In this document: piece after piece, positions 18,755-26,951 of the stretch
Layout: each line of letters begins with the position of its first letter
How positions within the stretch are numbered: the stretch's first letter is position 1
From: Paenibacillus ginsengarvi
Lineage (GTDB): Bacteria > Bacillota > Bacilli > Paenibacillales > NBRC-103111
Length of the DNA: 64,000 bases
Direction of reading: 5' to 3'
Assembly (NCBI RefSeq): GCF_003626695.1
Contig: NZ_RBAH01000006.1
Coordinates: 62,001-126,000, forward strand
Program-made: the position numbers and the translations under genes
Notes under the pieces: generated by a model
Told to the model about the DNA's origin: nothing
Seen by the model: only the letters and a program-made list of their open reading frames with translations
Database searches by the model: none

Positions 18755-19735
18755 ATGTCGGAGGGAGACGGCGCTAGCCGGATTTTATTTTTGCTGGAGC
18801 TGATCAAGCGCAAGACGGACGACCGGCATTGGCTTACGGTTCGCGATATCATGGAGCAGTACGAATACCGCTTCGGACATCCGATTTCGCGAAATACGGT
18901 CAAGAGTCTGATCAGATCGCTGCAGCACTACGGGGTAGACATTCAGGAAGAAATCCGGGATCGGGGCACATCGGCCTTTTCCTTTCAGCATCATTTGTTC
19001 GAGCCACATGAACTTCGAATGCTGATTGACGCCGTTTCGGCATTTCGCTCGCTCCCGCTCGAAGACACGAATACGATCATCGAGAAGCTTCATACGCTTA
19101 CAAGCGAACCTATTCGCGAGACGATCCGGCGGAAAACGGCCGTCTGGGATTCGGTTAAAACAGATAGCCGGCATATCAAATATTACCTGCACACGCTTCA
19201 CGAAGCGATTGAGCACGGCCGTGCCGTCTCGTTTCAATATGGTGGCTACAATGAAAAAATGCAGTTTCAGCTGAGGCACGACGGGAAACGGTACGACCGG
19301 ATTCCGCTGGCCGTCGTCTGGCACCGGGACTACTATTACTTGGTTGCGCGGCGGTTGGACGATCAGGTCCCTATTCATTACCGCATCGACCGGATGAGAA
19401 ACGTCGTAATGGAGGAGCAGACGTTCAAACCTGTACCGTTCGATATCCAGACGCATCTCCAAGCCTCCTTCCATATGTATCCCGGCAAAGCGCAGTCGAT
19501 TGAAATTCATTTTCACAGAAGCTTGTTAAACGTCATGACGGACCGTTTCGGAACCGGCATTCATCCGTATGCGGTTGACGAAAACTGGTTTTCCCTGCGT
19601 ACAAGCGCAGCCGTCAACGAAGGCCTGCTCCGCTGGCTGCTAGCTTGGGGCAGCCAGGTGCGCGTGATCGGTCCGGGGGAGCTTGTTGTAAAGATACGGC
19701 AAGAACTGGACAGAACCCGAATGCTGTATGATTGA
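18755..19735 (+). CDS. WYL-domain transcriptional regulator
   Basis: A 326-residue regulator. An N-terminal winged helix spans about residues 8-80 (RDIMEQYEYRF...SRNTVKSLIRSLQHYG). A WYL domain follows at about 140-225 (YHLH-type start, GRAVSFQYGGYNEKMQF, PLAVVWHRDYYYLVAR, IHYRIDRMRNV), and the C-terminus is the usual WCX-like extension. WYL proteins bind small ligands or nucleic acid and often repress stress or defence genes. It precedes an unknown gene by 91 bp in the same direction. GAGAGGGGG is the ribosome site. Confidence 0.9.
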   Translation: MSEGDGASRILFLLELIKRKTDDRHWLTVRDIMEQYEYRFGHPISRNTVKSLIRSLQHYGVDIQEEIRDRGTSAFSFQHHLFEPHELRMLIDAVSAFRSLPLEDTNTIIEKLHTLTSEPIRETIRRKTAVWDSVKTDSRHIKYYLHTLHEAIEHGRAVSFQYGGYNEKMQFQLRHDGKRYDRIPLAVVWHRDYYYLVARRLDDQVPIHYRIDRMRNVVMEEQTFKPVPFDIQTHLQASFHMYPGKAQSIEIHFHRSLLNVMTDRFGTGIHPYAVDENWFSLRTSAAVNEGLLRWLLAWGSQVRVIGPGELVVKIRQELDRTRMLYD

Positions 19736-19737
19736 CC

Positions 19738-19753
19738 TGTCAAATTATTGACA
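19738..19753. promoter_or_regulatory. Palindrome with -35-like arm before the unknown gene
   Basis: TGTCAAATTATTGACA is a perfect inverted repeat (6-bp arms, 4-bp centre) starting 3 bp after the WYL stop. Its right arm contains a consensus -35, TTGACA (19748-19753), though I see no clear -10. It could be an operator-promoter for the gene at 19827 and differs from the site before the WYL gene. Confidence 0.45.
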
Positions 19754-19826
19754 AGTCGATCGTGCATCATGGAGCTATGAAAGAAACAGAGGCAATCATA
19801 CATAACGAAACTATGGGGGCAGCAAA

Positions 19827-21134
19827 GTGGAATATTACGTGGATATAGGCGGAACACCGATTCGGGTTGGAGACGAAGTTCAAATTGTCTATAGAGCCAA
19901 AAAACATGAGGGTAAAAACTCGGATTTGGTAAGGAATAAACGTGTTGGTGTCGTTATAGGGACGTCACCGAAAAAGTATGTAGTAGTCCAACTGCGAATG
20001 GTACGAAACAGCCAAGAACTGTGCAAACCAGCGTTCTTCTATCCGGAAGAACTCAAGGTTATTTCAACTGAGGCATCTGAAGGTGAGCTTCTGGCCTATG
20101 AGGCGATTAAGAAGACTTCCCCTGCCCAGCAGGAGCACATTGACGATTCGGTAGGAACAGAGTATCTGGAAACCGAAACGCCGGATTGGCGCATCAGTCC
20201 GGAGCAATACCAGCGCTTGATTCATTACGTCGGATGCGGCAATTTTCCGGAGGCCGATATTCTCTTCTTCGGTAATGAAGAAGGGACTGGCACTTTCAGC
20301 ATTGAAGCGAATGTGGAGGCGCGCTGCAGCACTTTCGGCAAGGAGCCGGGCTCATCCTCGTATACGTATACGTTCGGCGATCTTGAGACAGACGGCTTCT
20401 TCTGGGAACCGGCTGCGCTCGGCGGACGCGACAAAATAGTCGATTATTTGCGGGCAAAAGGCGGAAAGCCCAAAGTATCCGACACGGTTCGCGGTTCGTT
20501 CCTGCCGAGCATTTCCCGCATCGTACTGGCTTTGGAAAACCAGGCAAACACACCGATCGAAAGCTGGTTCGAAACGGATCATTCGAAAGAGACCGAGCGG
20601 AAAATCAAAGAATTCGCGCTGCAAGGATTGTTCTGTCCGCGCGAGGGGATTCAGACGGCTTTGACGGACTGGAGGCATCTCCCGCGGCCCAATGAAGGGG
20701 CTTGGTATGACGAGTACAGGGTAACCGAAACGATCGAAAAATGCTATTTGAGCGCTTATAACCAGTTTGCCTCAGCTAAGAAGGATAGCTTCAGCGACTA
20801 CAGCGAAGATGCCGAGAAGCGCAAACGAATACTGCTTAACGCGTTCGTGAAGTCCCCTGCGAAGGTACTGATCGGACTTGGCGGAGCGAACGGCTTCAAG
20901 AAGGAAGTGCTGTCCCGCCTGTTCGGATTATCCTTCGAGCCGGTCGATCTGGCGCATGGAATCAGCATGAACCGGGCTGTCGCACATCTAGGTTCCAAGG
21001 AGATGAGCATCTTCCTGCTCCCGTTCCCAAGCGCTCAGGTATACGGCAGCAAGGGCGAGCTGCTGGATTGCTTGAAGACGTTTGTTATTGAGCATCTTGC
21101 GCCTTTGATGGACAAGCAGCACCGGCAGAATTGA
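19827..21134 (+). CDS. Unknown two-domain protein, possible UDG-like fold
   Basis: A 435-residue soluble protein starting with GTG. Residues 1-75 (VDIGGTPIRVGDEVQIVYR ... KRVGVVIGTSPKKYVVVQL) look like a small SH3-like beta barrel. The rest has pieces whose order recalls the uracil-DNA-glycosylase superfamily: ADILFFGNEEGTG near residue 145, then HLPRPNEGAWYDEY near 290, KVLIGLGGANGFKKEVLSRLF near 350 and SIFLLPFPSAQVYG near 395. This is a weak resemblance and not an assignment. Its place directly after a WYL regulator raises the idea of a regulated DNA-handling or defence protein. I do not recognise the family. Confidence 0.65.
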   Translation: MEYYVDIGGTPIRVGDEVQIVYRAKKHEGKNSDLVRNKRVGVVIGTSPKKYVVVQLRMVRNSQELCKPAFFYPEELKVISTEASEGELLAYEAIKKTSPAQQEHIDDSVGTEYLETETPDWRISPEQYQRLIHYVGCGNFPEADILFFGNEEGTGTFSIEANVEARCSTFGKEPGSSSYTYTFGDLETDGFFWEPAALGGRDKIVDYLRAKGGKPKVSDTVRGSFLPSISRIVLALENQANTPIESWFETDHSKETERKIKEFALQGLFCPREGIQTALTDWRHLPRPNEGAWYDEYRVTETIEKCYLSAYNQFASAKKDSFSDYSEDAEKRKRILLNAFVKSPAKVLIGLGGANGFKKEVLSRLFGLSFEPVDLAHGISMNRAVAHLGSKEMSIFLLPFPSAQVYGSKGELLDCLKTFVIEHLAPLMDKQHRQN

Positions 21135-21271
21135 AGCCTGCTTTTCAATAACCTGGGTGATCTACACCTGGGCTATTGCTGCTCCATTTACAAAGAGGGG
21201 GAACAAAAGCCGCTCCTGCTCCTGTTCATGCAAAACACAAATTGGGATAAGCGCAAACCCAAAGCTGGATG

Positions 21272-21299
21272 TTGTCAAATTGGGTGGCGACGATACAAT
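21272..21299 (+). promoter_or_regulatory. Promoter for oxidoreductase operon
   Basis: TTGTCA (21272-21277) and TACAAT (21294-21299) separated by 16 bp, 38 bp before the start codon of the Gfo/Idh/MocA gene. An ACAGGTGTA motif follows at 21311; the same nine bases recur at 24281 before the aldo/keto reductase gene. Confidence 0.55.
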
Positions 21300-21337
21300 T
21301 AACTTATCTAACAGGTGTATAATGGAGGGGTATGGAG

Positions 21338-22402
21338 ATGGATACAATCAAGGTTGCGATCATCGGCTGCGGCTCAATCGCCAGCAGTCGGCATATTAAG
21401 GCTTACGCGGCTAACCCGGCTGCGGACATTAAATATTTTTGCGACATCAACCGCGCTCGGGCGGAAAAAGCGGCGGCGGAATACGGCCGCGGCGAAGCGA
21501 TCGAGGATTATTCGATCATTCTGAACGATCCTGAGGTGGAAGCGGTTTCGATCTGCACGCCGAATCACCTGCATGCGCCCATTTCCATCGCTTGCTTGCG
21601 CGCCGGCAAAAACGTATTGTGCGAAAAACCGGCGGCGCGAACGTATGCCGAAGCGCTGGAGATGCAGCAGGTCCAGCACGAAACCGGCAAGGTGCTGAAT
21701 ATTGGCGTCGTCAACCGGTTTAACACCGGTGTTAACCGGATCAAACAGATGATTGAAAACGGCGAGCTTGGCGAGCTGTACCATGTGTACGTCAGCTTCC
21801 GTGCGCACCGCTCCATCCCAGGGCTTGGAGGCGCCTTTACGACGAAGGCGATTGCCGGCGGCGGCGCTTTGATCGACTGGGGGGTCCACTTCCTGGATAT
21901 CGTCATGTACTGCTCGGGAGATCCGAAACCGCTTACGGTCACGGGTCAGGCATTCAGCAAGCTCGGCAAGGACATGGAAAACTACGCCTACGTGAACATG
22001 TGGGCCGGGCCGCCCAACTTCGCCGGCACGTACGACGTGGACGATTCCGTCACGGCGCTGATCCGCACGGAAGGGCCGACCATTACACTTAATGGCGCGT
22101 GGGCGCAAAACATCGGCGTTGAGGAAATGTACATCGATTTTCTTGGCGACAAAGCCGGCATCCGGCTTCAGTACGGCAAAGAATTTGTGGTTTACGGGGC
22201 GAAGGACGGCGCGCTGCTGGAAATCAAACCAAAATACAGTGCGCGCGACGCATTCCAGAACGAAATCGACGCATTCCTCGATGGCATTCGTACGGGGCAT
22301 AAGTCGCCTGCCCATATCGACACCGTCATTTTATCGAGCCAGATCATTCAGGCGATCTACGATTCTTCCGACCGCCGCGCCGAAATTTCGCTCGAATCTT
22401 AA
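21338..22402 (+). CDS. Gfo/Idh/MocA family oxidoreductase
   Basis: A 354-residue NAD(P)-dependent dehydrogenase. It has the Rossmann motif VAIIGCGSIASSRH at the N-terminus and the family EKP motif in NVLCEKPAA near residue 95, whose Lys is catalytic. Relatives oxidise sugars, inositols or their derivatives. The ATG at 21338 is preferred to 21332 because GGAGGGG ends 7 bp before it. It is first of a three-gene set with a degenerate homologue and an AraC regulator. Confidence 0.92.
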   Translation: MDTIKVAIIGCGSIASSRHIKAYAANPAADIKYFCDINRARAEKAAAEYGRGEAIEDYSIILNDPEVEAVSICTPNHLHAPISIACLRAGKNVLCEKPAARTYAEALEMQQVQHETGKVLNIGVVNRFNTGVNRIKQMIENGELGELYHVYVSFRAHRSIPGLGGAFTTKAIAGGGALIDWGVHFLDIVMYCSGDPKPLTVTGQAFSKLGKDMENYAYVNMWAGPPNFAGTYDVDDSVTALIRTEGPTITLNGAWAQNIGVEEMYIDFLGDKAGIRLQYGKEFVVYGAKDGALLEIKPKYSARDAFQNEIDAFLDGIRTGHKSPAHIDTVILSSQIIQAIYDSSDRRAEISLES

Positions 22403-22422
22403 AGGAAGGAGGGAGGGATACC

Positions 22423-23268
22423 ATGAAAAAGATCGGGTTCATCGACTACTTTCTGGACGAATGGCACGCGAATAAATACCCGGAATGGATTCGGCAGGCG
22501 TCAAATGGGGAAATGAACGTCGCTTACGCGTATGCCTTAACGGATTCGCCGAACGGCCGGACAAATGCCGCCTGGTGTGCGGACCATGGTGTCGAGCTGC
22601 TTGGCTCCATCCAGGAGGTCGTTGACCGCAGCGATTACTTGGTTGTGCTGTCGCCGGATCACCCGCAGTTTCATGAGGAGCTGGCCGAGCTGCCGCTGCG
22701 ATCCGGCAAGCCGACCTACGTTGACAAAACGTTCGCGCCGAGCCAGGCGATCGCGCAGCGACTGTTCGAGCTGGCGGAGAAGCACGGCACGCCGCTATTT
22801 TCGTCCTCCGCTCTGCGGTATGCAGCGGAATACGGCAAACTCGACAAAACCGGCATCGACATGATTAACAGCGTCGGGCCTGGCTCCTTCGCCAACTATT
22901 CCATTCACCAGATCGAGCCGATCGTTTCGCTTTTGGGCAGCGAAGCGGAGCGGGTCATGTTTATCGGCACGGAGCGCACGCCAGCCTGGCTGATCGGTTT
23001 TGCCGGCGGCAGGCAAGCGGCCATTCATCATTTCGCAGGCGCACCATTCAGCCTGAGCGTTCATTACGGGGCGGCGGGCAAGAGTGCTGCAGTCCGGGCG
23101 GAATCGGACTTTTTCGGCTCGTTTATCGCCGATTTGGTGCGGTTTTTCGAAAGCGGGGAGCCTGCGGTCGATCCGGCGGAAACGATCGCGATCATGACGA
23201 TTATCGAACACGGCATTCGGGCAGCCGCCGTGCCTTATCAGTGGATCGAGCTCCCTCGCGGCAACTAG
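22423..23268 (+). CDS. Degenerate Gfo/Idh/MocA-like protein
   Basis: A 281-residue protein with the general course of a Gfo/Idh/MocA oxidoreductase but missing its hallmarks. The N-terminus reads KIGFIDYFLDEWHANKYPEW with no glycine-rich nucleotide loop, and the EKP motif is replaced by VDKTFAP near residue 105. It is also shorter than the usual ~340 residues. It may not bind NAD in the normal way and may be a partner or a non-redox lyase/epimerase-like enzyme. It starts 20 bp after the canonical enzyme, with GGAAGGAGGGAGG as ribosome site, so the two are co-expressed. Confidence 0.8.
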   Translation: MKKIGFIDYFLDEWHANKYPEWIRQASNGEMNVAYAYALTDSPNGRTNAAWCADHGVELLGSIQEVVDRSDYLVVLSPDHPQFHEELAELPLRSGKPTYVDKTFAPSQAIAQRLFELAEKHGTPLFSSSALRYAAEYGKLDKTGIDMINSVGPGSFANYSIHQIEPIVSLLGSEAERVMFIGTERTPAWLIGFAGGRQAAIHHFAGAPFSLSVHYGAAGKSAAVRAESDFFGSFIADLVRFFESGEPAVDPAETIAIMTIIEHGIRAAAVPYQWIELPRGN

Positions 23269-23271
23269 AAG

Positions 23272-24174
23272 ATGGGGCGAGAAGATCGGGCGGGATGTTT
23301 GTTTCATTTCGACAATGTGTTTCCCAAGGGCGGATCGACGTTCGGAAGCATCGTTTTGTTCCAGATCGGGGAAATTTGCTGCGAACGCGGCTATGAGATT
23401 AAACCGCATCTGCAATATTGTCTGGAGCTCAGCTACATCGTTTCAGGCAGCGGTTTTTTTTACAGCGACGATACGTGTATTCCGGTCAGCGAAGGGGATA
23501 TCATATGTAACGCTGTCGGCTACAAACACGCCATTCGCACGGATTCAGCGAGTTTGCTGCGTTTCGTATACATGGGCTTCAAGTTTAACGAAACGGCGGA
23601 CGAGGAGATGTCGGCCATCCATACTTTTCTGCAATCCGCGCCGTACCATCATGCGAAGGACACGTTCGGGCTGATGAGTCCGTTTCTCCGCAACATGGAC
23701 GAGTTTTACGCGCAAAAGCCGTTTTCACGCACGATGATTCGCAATTATCTGGAGGAAGTTATCGTCCTGTCTTACCGCGCCTTTACGGAAACAAGCGGCA
23801 GAGCTCCTGTTTACGTCGCGCACAAATCGCCGCATTCTGTCGGTTATACGGTGTATTCCGTCATCCGTTACGTCGAAAGCCATATTTACGAGTTGAAATC
23901 GATCGGGACGATCGCGGAGAAGCTGGGGTACAGCTATACATATTTGTCGCATACGTTCAAGGACAAAACCGGCATGACGCTGCAGCGCTATATCAACCAA
24001 AAAAAGGTGGAAAAAGCGCTGGAAATGCTCAAATACGGCAACCTGTCCATTCAGGAAATCGCGACGCGCCTAAGCTATGAAACGGTTCAGTCGTTCAGCA
24101 AAGCTTTCACGCGCATCATGGGCCGACCTCCCTCCCATTATCTCGCTACAGGAAAAAAGACCGAGTCTACGTGA
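23272..24174 (+). CDS. AraC-family regulator
   Basis: A 300-residue regulator. The N-terminal cupin-like part includes ELSYIVSGSGFFYSDD and VSEGDIICNAVGYKHAI. The C-terminal AraC domain begins near residue 195 and reads IAEKLGYSYTYLSHTFKDKTGMTLQRYI, ending VQSFSKAFTRIMGRPPSHYL. The start is only 4 bp after the upstream stop with a weak ribosome site (AGAAG), so translation may depend on coupling. The final codons lie inside the terminator hairpin. It probably controls the oxidoreductase pair. Confidence 0.87.
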   Translation: MGREDRAGCLFHFDNVFPKGGSTFGSIVLFQIGEICCERGYEIKPHLQYCLELSYIVSGSGFFYSDDTCIPVSEGDIICNAVGYKHAIRTDSASLLRFVYMGFKFNETADEEMSAIHTFLQSAPYHHAKDTFGLMSPFLRNMDEFYAQKPFSRTMIRNYLEEVIVLSYRAFTETSGRAPVYVAHKSPHSVGYTVYSVIRYVESHIYELKSIGTIAEKLGYSYTYLSHTFKDKTGMTLQRYINQKKVEKALEMLKYGNLSIQEIATRLSYETVQSFSKAFTRIMGRPPSHYLATGKKTEST

Positions 24175-24187
24175 TTCGGTCTTTTTT
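24153..24187 (+). terminator. Terminator overlapping the end of the AraC gene
   Basis: AAAAAAGACCGA pairs perfectly with TCGGTCTTTTTT across an 11-nt loop. The hairpin starts inside the coding sequence, and the stop codon at 24172-24174 falls in the loop. Confidence 0.9.
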
Positions 24188-24321
24188 GTTCGGGAGGCGT
24201 CAGACGAGTATTTTATGCCGGACGGGCGATGAAACGAGGGTTGCCACCGGCGCCGAGTAATAGGATAATAGAGTGTGTATACAGGTGTAATACAACCTCG
24301 AACCGTAAGGAGGGTGCGATA

Positions 24322-25362
24322 ATGGATGCTTTAACGCCGAATCCGGCGCTGTACAACGTACCGTTCAAGACGACCGAATATCGCGGCATGCCTTATAGGA
24401 GGCTGGGAGATGCAGGACTGCGCGTCTCGAATATCGGACTCGGCACCTGGAAGATCGGTTTTCCGGAAACCGGGGACGGCTCGCGTGTGGGGGAACGGGA
24501 AGCCTTCGCCATTTTCGACAAAGCGCTTGAGCTGGGGGTCGCGTTCTGGGATACGGCCAACCGGTACAACTTCGCCTCGGGCAATTCGGAGCGTGTGATC
24601 GGCCGCTGGTTTCGGGCCAATAGCGTCCACAGGCGCGATATTGTACTGGCGACGAAGCTGTTCGGCGGCATGGACGGCACGACGCCGAACCATAGCGGCT
24701 TGTCCCGCTCGAATATCATCGCATCGGTGGATGCTTCTCTGGAGCGTCTGCAGACCGATTGGATCGACGTGCTCTACTTCCACGGCTTCGATCCGGATAC
24801 GCCGCCCGAGGAAAGCCTTGCCGCGGTGGAGGATTTGGTCCGCGACGGCAGAGTCCGCTATTTTGCCGTGAGCAACTTTACTCAGGAGCAGCTCGAACTG
24901 TACAAGGAAAAGTCCGCCGCTCTGTCCGTGCGCTGCCGTATCGCAGCGGTCCAAAACCAGTTCGACGTTCTGGACGGCGAACAGGACGAGAGGCCGGGTG
25001 TGCTCGGGTACTGCGCCGCAAACGGGATCGCCTTCGTGCCATGGAGTCCGCTCGCCCGCGGGCTGCTTACCGACCGTTATTTGGACGCCGCCGCCGTCGG
25101 TCCGGGAGATCGCCGTTACGACGAAGGGGATGCGTCGATCGACGCCGCGACGGCGGACAAGCTGAGCCGGCTTGCCGTTTTGTCGCGCGAATGGGGGATT
25201 GCGATCAATCAGCTCGTCATGGCCTATATGCTGACGCTGCCCGGCATGGGACCGATCATCCCGTCCTCCACGTCTGCCGCGCAGTTGGAATCGAACGCGG
25301 CTGCGGGTAAAATAACGCTGGAGCCTGAGCAGCTTGAGCGCGTGCGCGAAGCGCTTGCCTGA
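24322..25362 (+). CDS. Aldo/keto reductase
   Basis: A 346-residue NADPH-dependent aldo/keto reductase of the YhdN/Tas type. The catalytic tetrad positions are visible: Asp and Tyr in WDTANRYNFASGNSE, Lys in LATKLFGG and His in VLYFHGFD. The C-terminal cofactor region is IIPSSTSAAQLESN. The ATG at 24322 follows AAGGAGGGTGC; the open frame upstream is not coding. The nearby ACAGGTGTA motif (24281) is shared with the oxidoreductase promoter at 21311, hinting at shared control. Confidence 0.9.
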   Translation: MDALTPNPALYNVPFKTTEYRGMPYRRLGDAGLRVSNIGLGTWKIGFPETGDGSRVGEREAFAIFDKALELGVAFWDTANRYNFASGNSERVIGRWFRANSVHRRDIVLATKLFGGMDGTTPNHSGLSRSNIIASVDASLERLQTDWIDVLYFHGFDPDTPPEESLAAVEDLVRDGRVRYFAVSNFTQEQLELYKEKSAALSVRCRIAAVQNQFDVLDGEQDERPGVLGYCAANGIAFVPWSPLARGLLTDRYLDAAAVGPGDRRYDEGDASIDAATADKLSRLAVLSREWGIAINQLVMAYMLTLPGMGPIIPSSTSAAQLESNAAAGKITLEPEQLERVREALA

Positions 25363-25443
25363 GCGCGGGAAGTGCGGGAAGTGCGGGGAGACGGCTGAGG
25401 CTGCTCCTGGTCCCGGTCCCGGCTAAAACCGATTGCAGCGAGG

Positions 25444-25492
25444 AAAAGGACCTCAGCTTCCGCTTTGCGGCGGTGAGATTGAGGTCCTTTTG
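25444..25492. terminator. Bidirectional terminator
   Basis: AAAAGGACCTCA pairs with TGAGGTCCTTTT; A and T runs on both sides allow use in either direction. It follows the aldo/keto reductase gene; the DeoR gene converges from the right. Confidence 0.85.
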
Positions 25493-25570
25493 TGTGCCAA
25501 TCGGGATGTTCCCGGATCATGCGGCCGCTCCGGCACATCTTGCAGGGTATCTCTGCTGCTGCGTACACAA

Positions 25571-25758
25571 TAGCGGTCCTTTAAACCCTCTATTTTCCGT
25601 AGACATTTCATGTTGGAAAAATAGAGTGCTTTTGGGACTGTTATTCCATTCACCATCGCCACAAATACTGGTTTTGGCACAAAATAGCAGCCCTAAAGGC
25701 TGCTATCCTTGCAGGTTCCCTGAATTTGGCTGATATAACACGCCCAGAAGACTCTTAT
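25571..25758. repeat. Four-hairpin intergenic repeat, locus R2
   Basis: Four hairpin units whose right arms end in TAT at 25593, 25644, 25706 and 25758 (spacings 51, 62 and 52 bp). The third is a perfect stem (ATAGCAGCC / GGCTGCTAT). The second (AATAGAGTGC...GGGACTGTTATT) closely matches the second unit of locus R1. The fourth ends ACTCTTATTGCTCC, like the fourth of R1 (CTTCTATTGCTC). The rest of the gene-free stretch 25363-25928 holds only the bidirectional terminator on the left and GC-rich sequence without a credible gene on the right. Confidence 0.65.
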
Positions 25759-25928
25759 TGCTCCGGCGGCCGGCATCGCCGAGCCGTTCGTGTTCGCGAA
25801 GGCGAGGATGCCGCCGAACGATGCAGTTTCCGCACGGTTATACACGGTCCGATAGCTCCAGCACTGGCAGATGGCCGGCAGGCGGCTTGGCCGAACGGAG
25901 CAGCGGAGCGTCCGCCTCAAGCGCCGGA

Positions 25929-26690
25929 TCAAACAAGCGTTACCTGCATCCCGGCGCTGCGCAAAGAAGCGATATCGTCCGCTGGAGCCAGCTTGTCCGT
26001 TATCAGATGATGGATGCTGGACAGCGGGCTGACGAACGCCGAATGCACTTTGCCGAATTTGCTGTGATCCGAGACGAGCACCACTTGGCTGGCGTTTTCC
26101 ATCATCATCGTTTTGATGCTGGCCGCGAGCAGGTAAGGGACGGTGAGGCCGATCTTCCTATCGATCCCGGACGTGCCGATAAAGGCGATATTGGCCCGGA
26201 ACTGGGCGATCAGCTTTTCCGCCAGCGGGCCGACGATGCCCGCCTCGGGATGCATCGGGCCGGTCGTTCCGCCGCAGACGAAGGTCGTTATGTTTTTTTG
26301 GTGGCGGTAAAGATGATAGGCGATTTCGAGTCCGTTCGTAATAACCGTAATATCGGATAAAGACGACATCAATTGAGCAATCTGGTAGTTCGTCGAGCCC
26401 GAATCGATAAAGATGGTGTCCCCTGGTCGGATTAGAGCGACTGCCGCTTCGGCAATCGCTTTTTTGTGCTGCCGGTACGGGTCTTTCGACGTCTCTGCGG
26501 GAGCCGTCTGCGCAATTGGCAGCATCGCGCCTCCGTTAATTCGGCGGATCAGCTCCAGATTCTCCATCTCGGTCAAGTCTCGGCGAATCGTGACGATGGA
26601 AACGCCTAGCTGCTCGGACAGATCGGTAACGCTCATCAAGCCGTTAGTACGCAGTAAATGAAGAACTGCTTGTTTGCGCTTCTCGTTCAT
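25929..26690 (-). CDS. DeoR-family sugar-phosphate-sensing repressor
   Basis: A 253-residue DeoR regulator. The N-terminal helix-turn-helix is typical (LMSVTDLSEQLGVSIVTIRRDLTEME, then LIRRINGGAML). The C-terminal DeoRC sensor shows GDTIFIDSGSTNYQIA, ITVITNGLEIA and IGTSGIDRKIG, which bind phosphorylated sugars. The ATG at 26690 follows GAGGATT. It is divergent from the metallophosphoesterase operon, and a repeated TGATCG-type site fills the space between them, so it probably represses both itself and that operon. Confidence 0.92.
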   Translation of the reverse strand: MNEKRKQAVLHLLRTNGLMSVTDLSEQLGVSIVTIRRDLTEMENLELIRRINGGAMLPIAQTAPAETSKDPYRQHKKAIAEAAVALIRPGDTIFIDSGSTNYQIAQLMSSLSDITVITNGLEIAYHLYRHQKNITTFVCGGTTGPMHPEAGIVGPLAEKLIAQFRANIAFIGTSGIDRKIGLTVPYLLAASIKTMMMENASQVVLVSDHSKFGKVHSAFVSPLSSIHHLITDKLAPADDIASLRSAGMQVTLV

Positions 26691-26705
26691 CGTAATCCTC
26701 CAAAT

Positions 26706-26787
26706 AATGATCGAAAACAATCATTTACAACGATCATTTTACCATATAAACTGAATATATACAAGAAAATGTGATCGATATCGATCA
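26706..26787. promoter_or_regulatory. Operator array for the DeoR regulator
   Basis: The gap between the DeoR gene and the metallophosphoesterase gene carries repeated TGATCG half-sites: AATGATCG at 26706-26713, AATCATTT at 26719-26726, CGATCATTTT at 26731-26740 and the perfect 16-bp palindrome TGATCGATATCGATCA at 26772-26787. Repeats of this kind near the gene start are usual for DeoR autoregulation. The stretch up to 26951 shows no other structure. Confidence 0.7.
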
Positions 26788-26951
26788 TTTTATCGAAGAG
26801 GGGATGTATTTAAGCCAGGGGGCGATCGGGGCCGAGTACCGGCCGAAAGGCAGGGCGAAGGTCGAAAAGTGCAAGGCGAAGCGGAAAGCTTTGTCAAACC
26901 AAACAGAGAGAGACAAATGTACGAAAAGACGGCGAGTGGGAGTGATCGGAA

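Noticed and set aside
25370..25420. GAAGTGCGGG short tandem repeat after the aldo/keto reductase gene
   Set aside because: Only about two copies; too short to call a repeat region.
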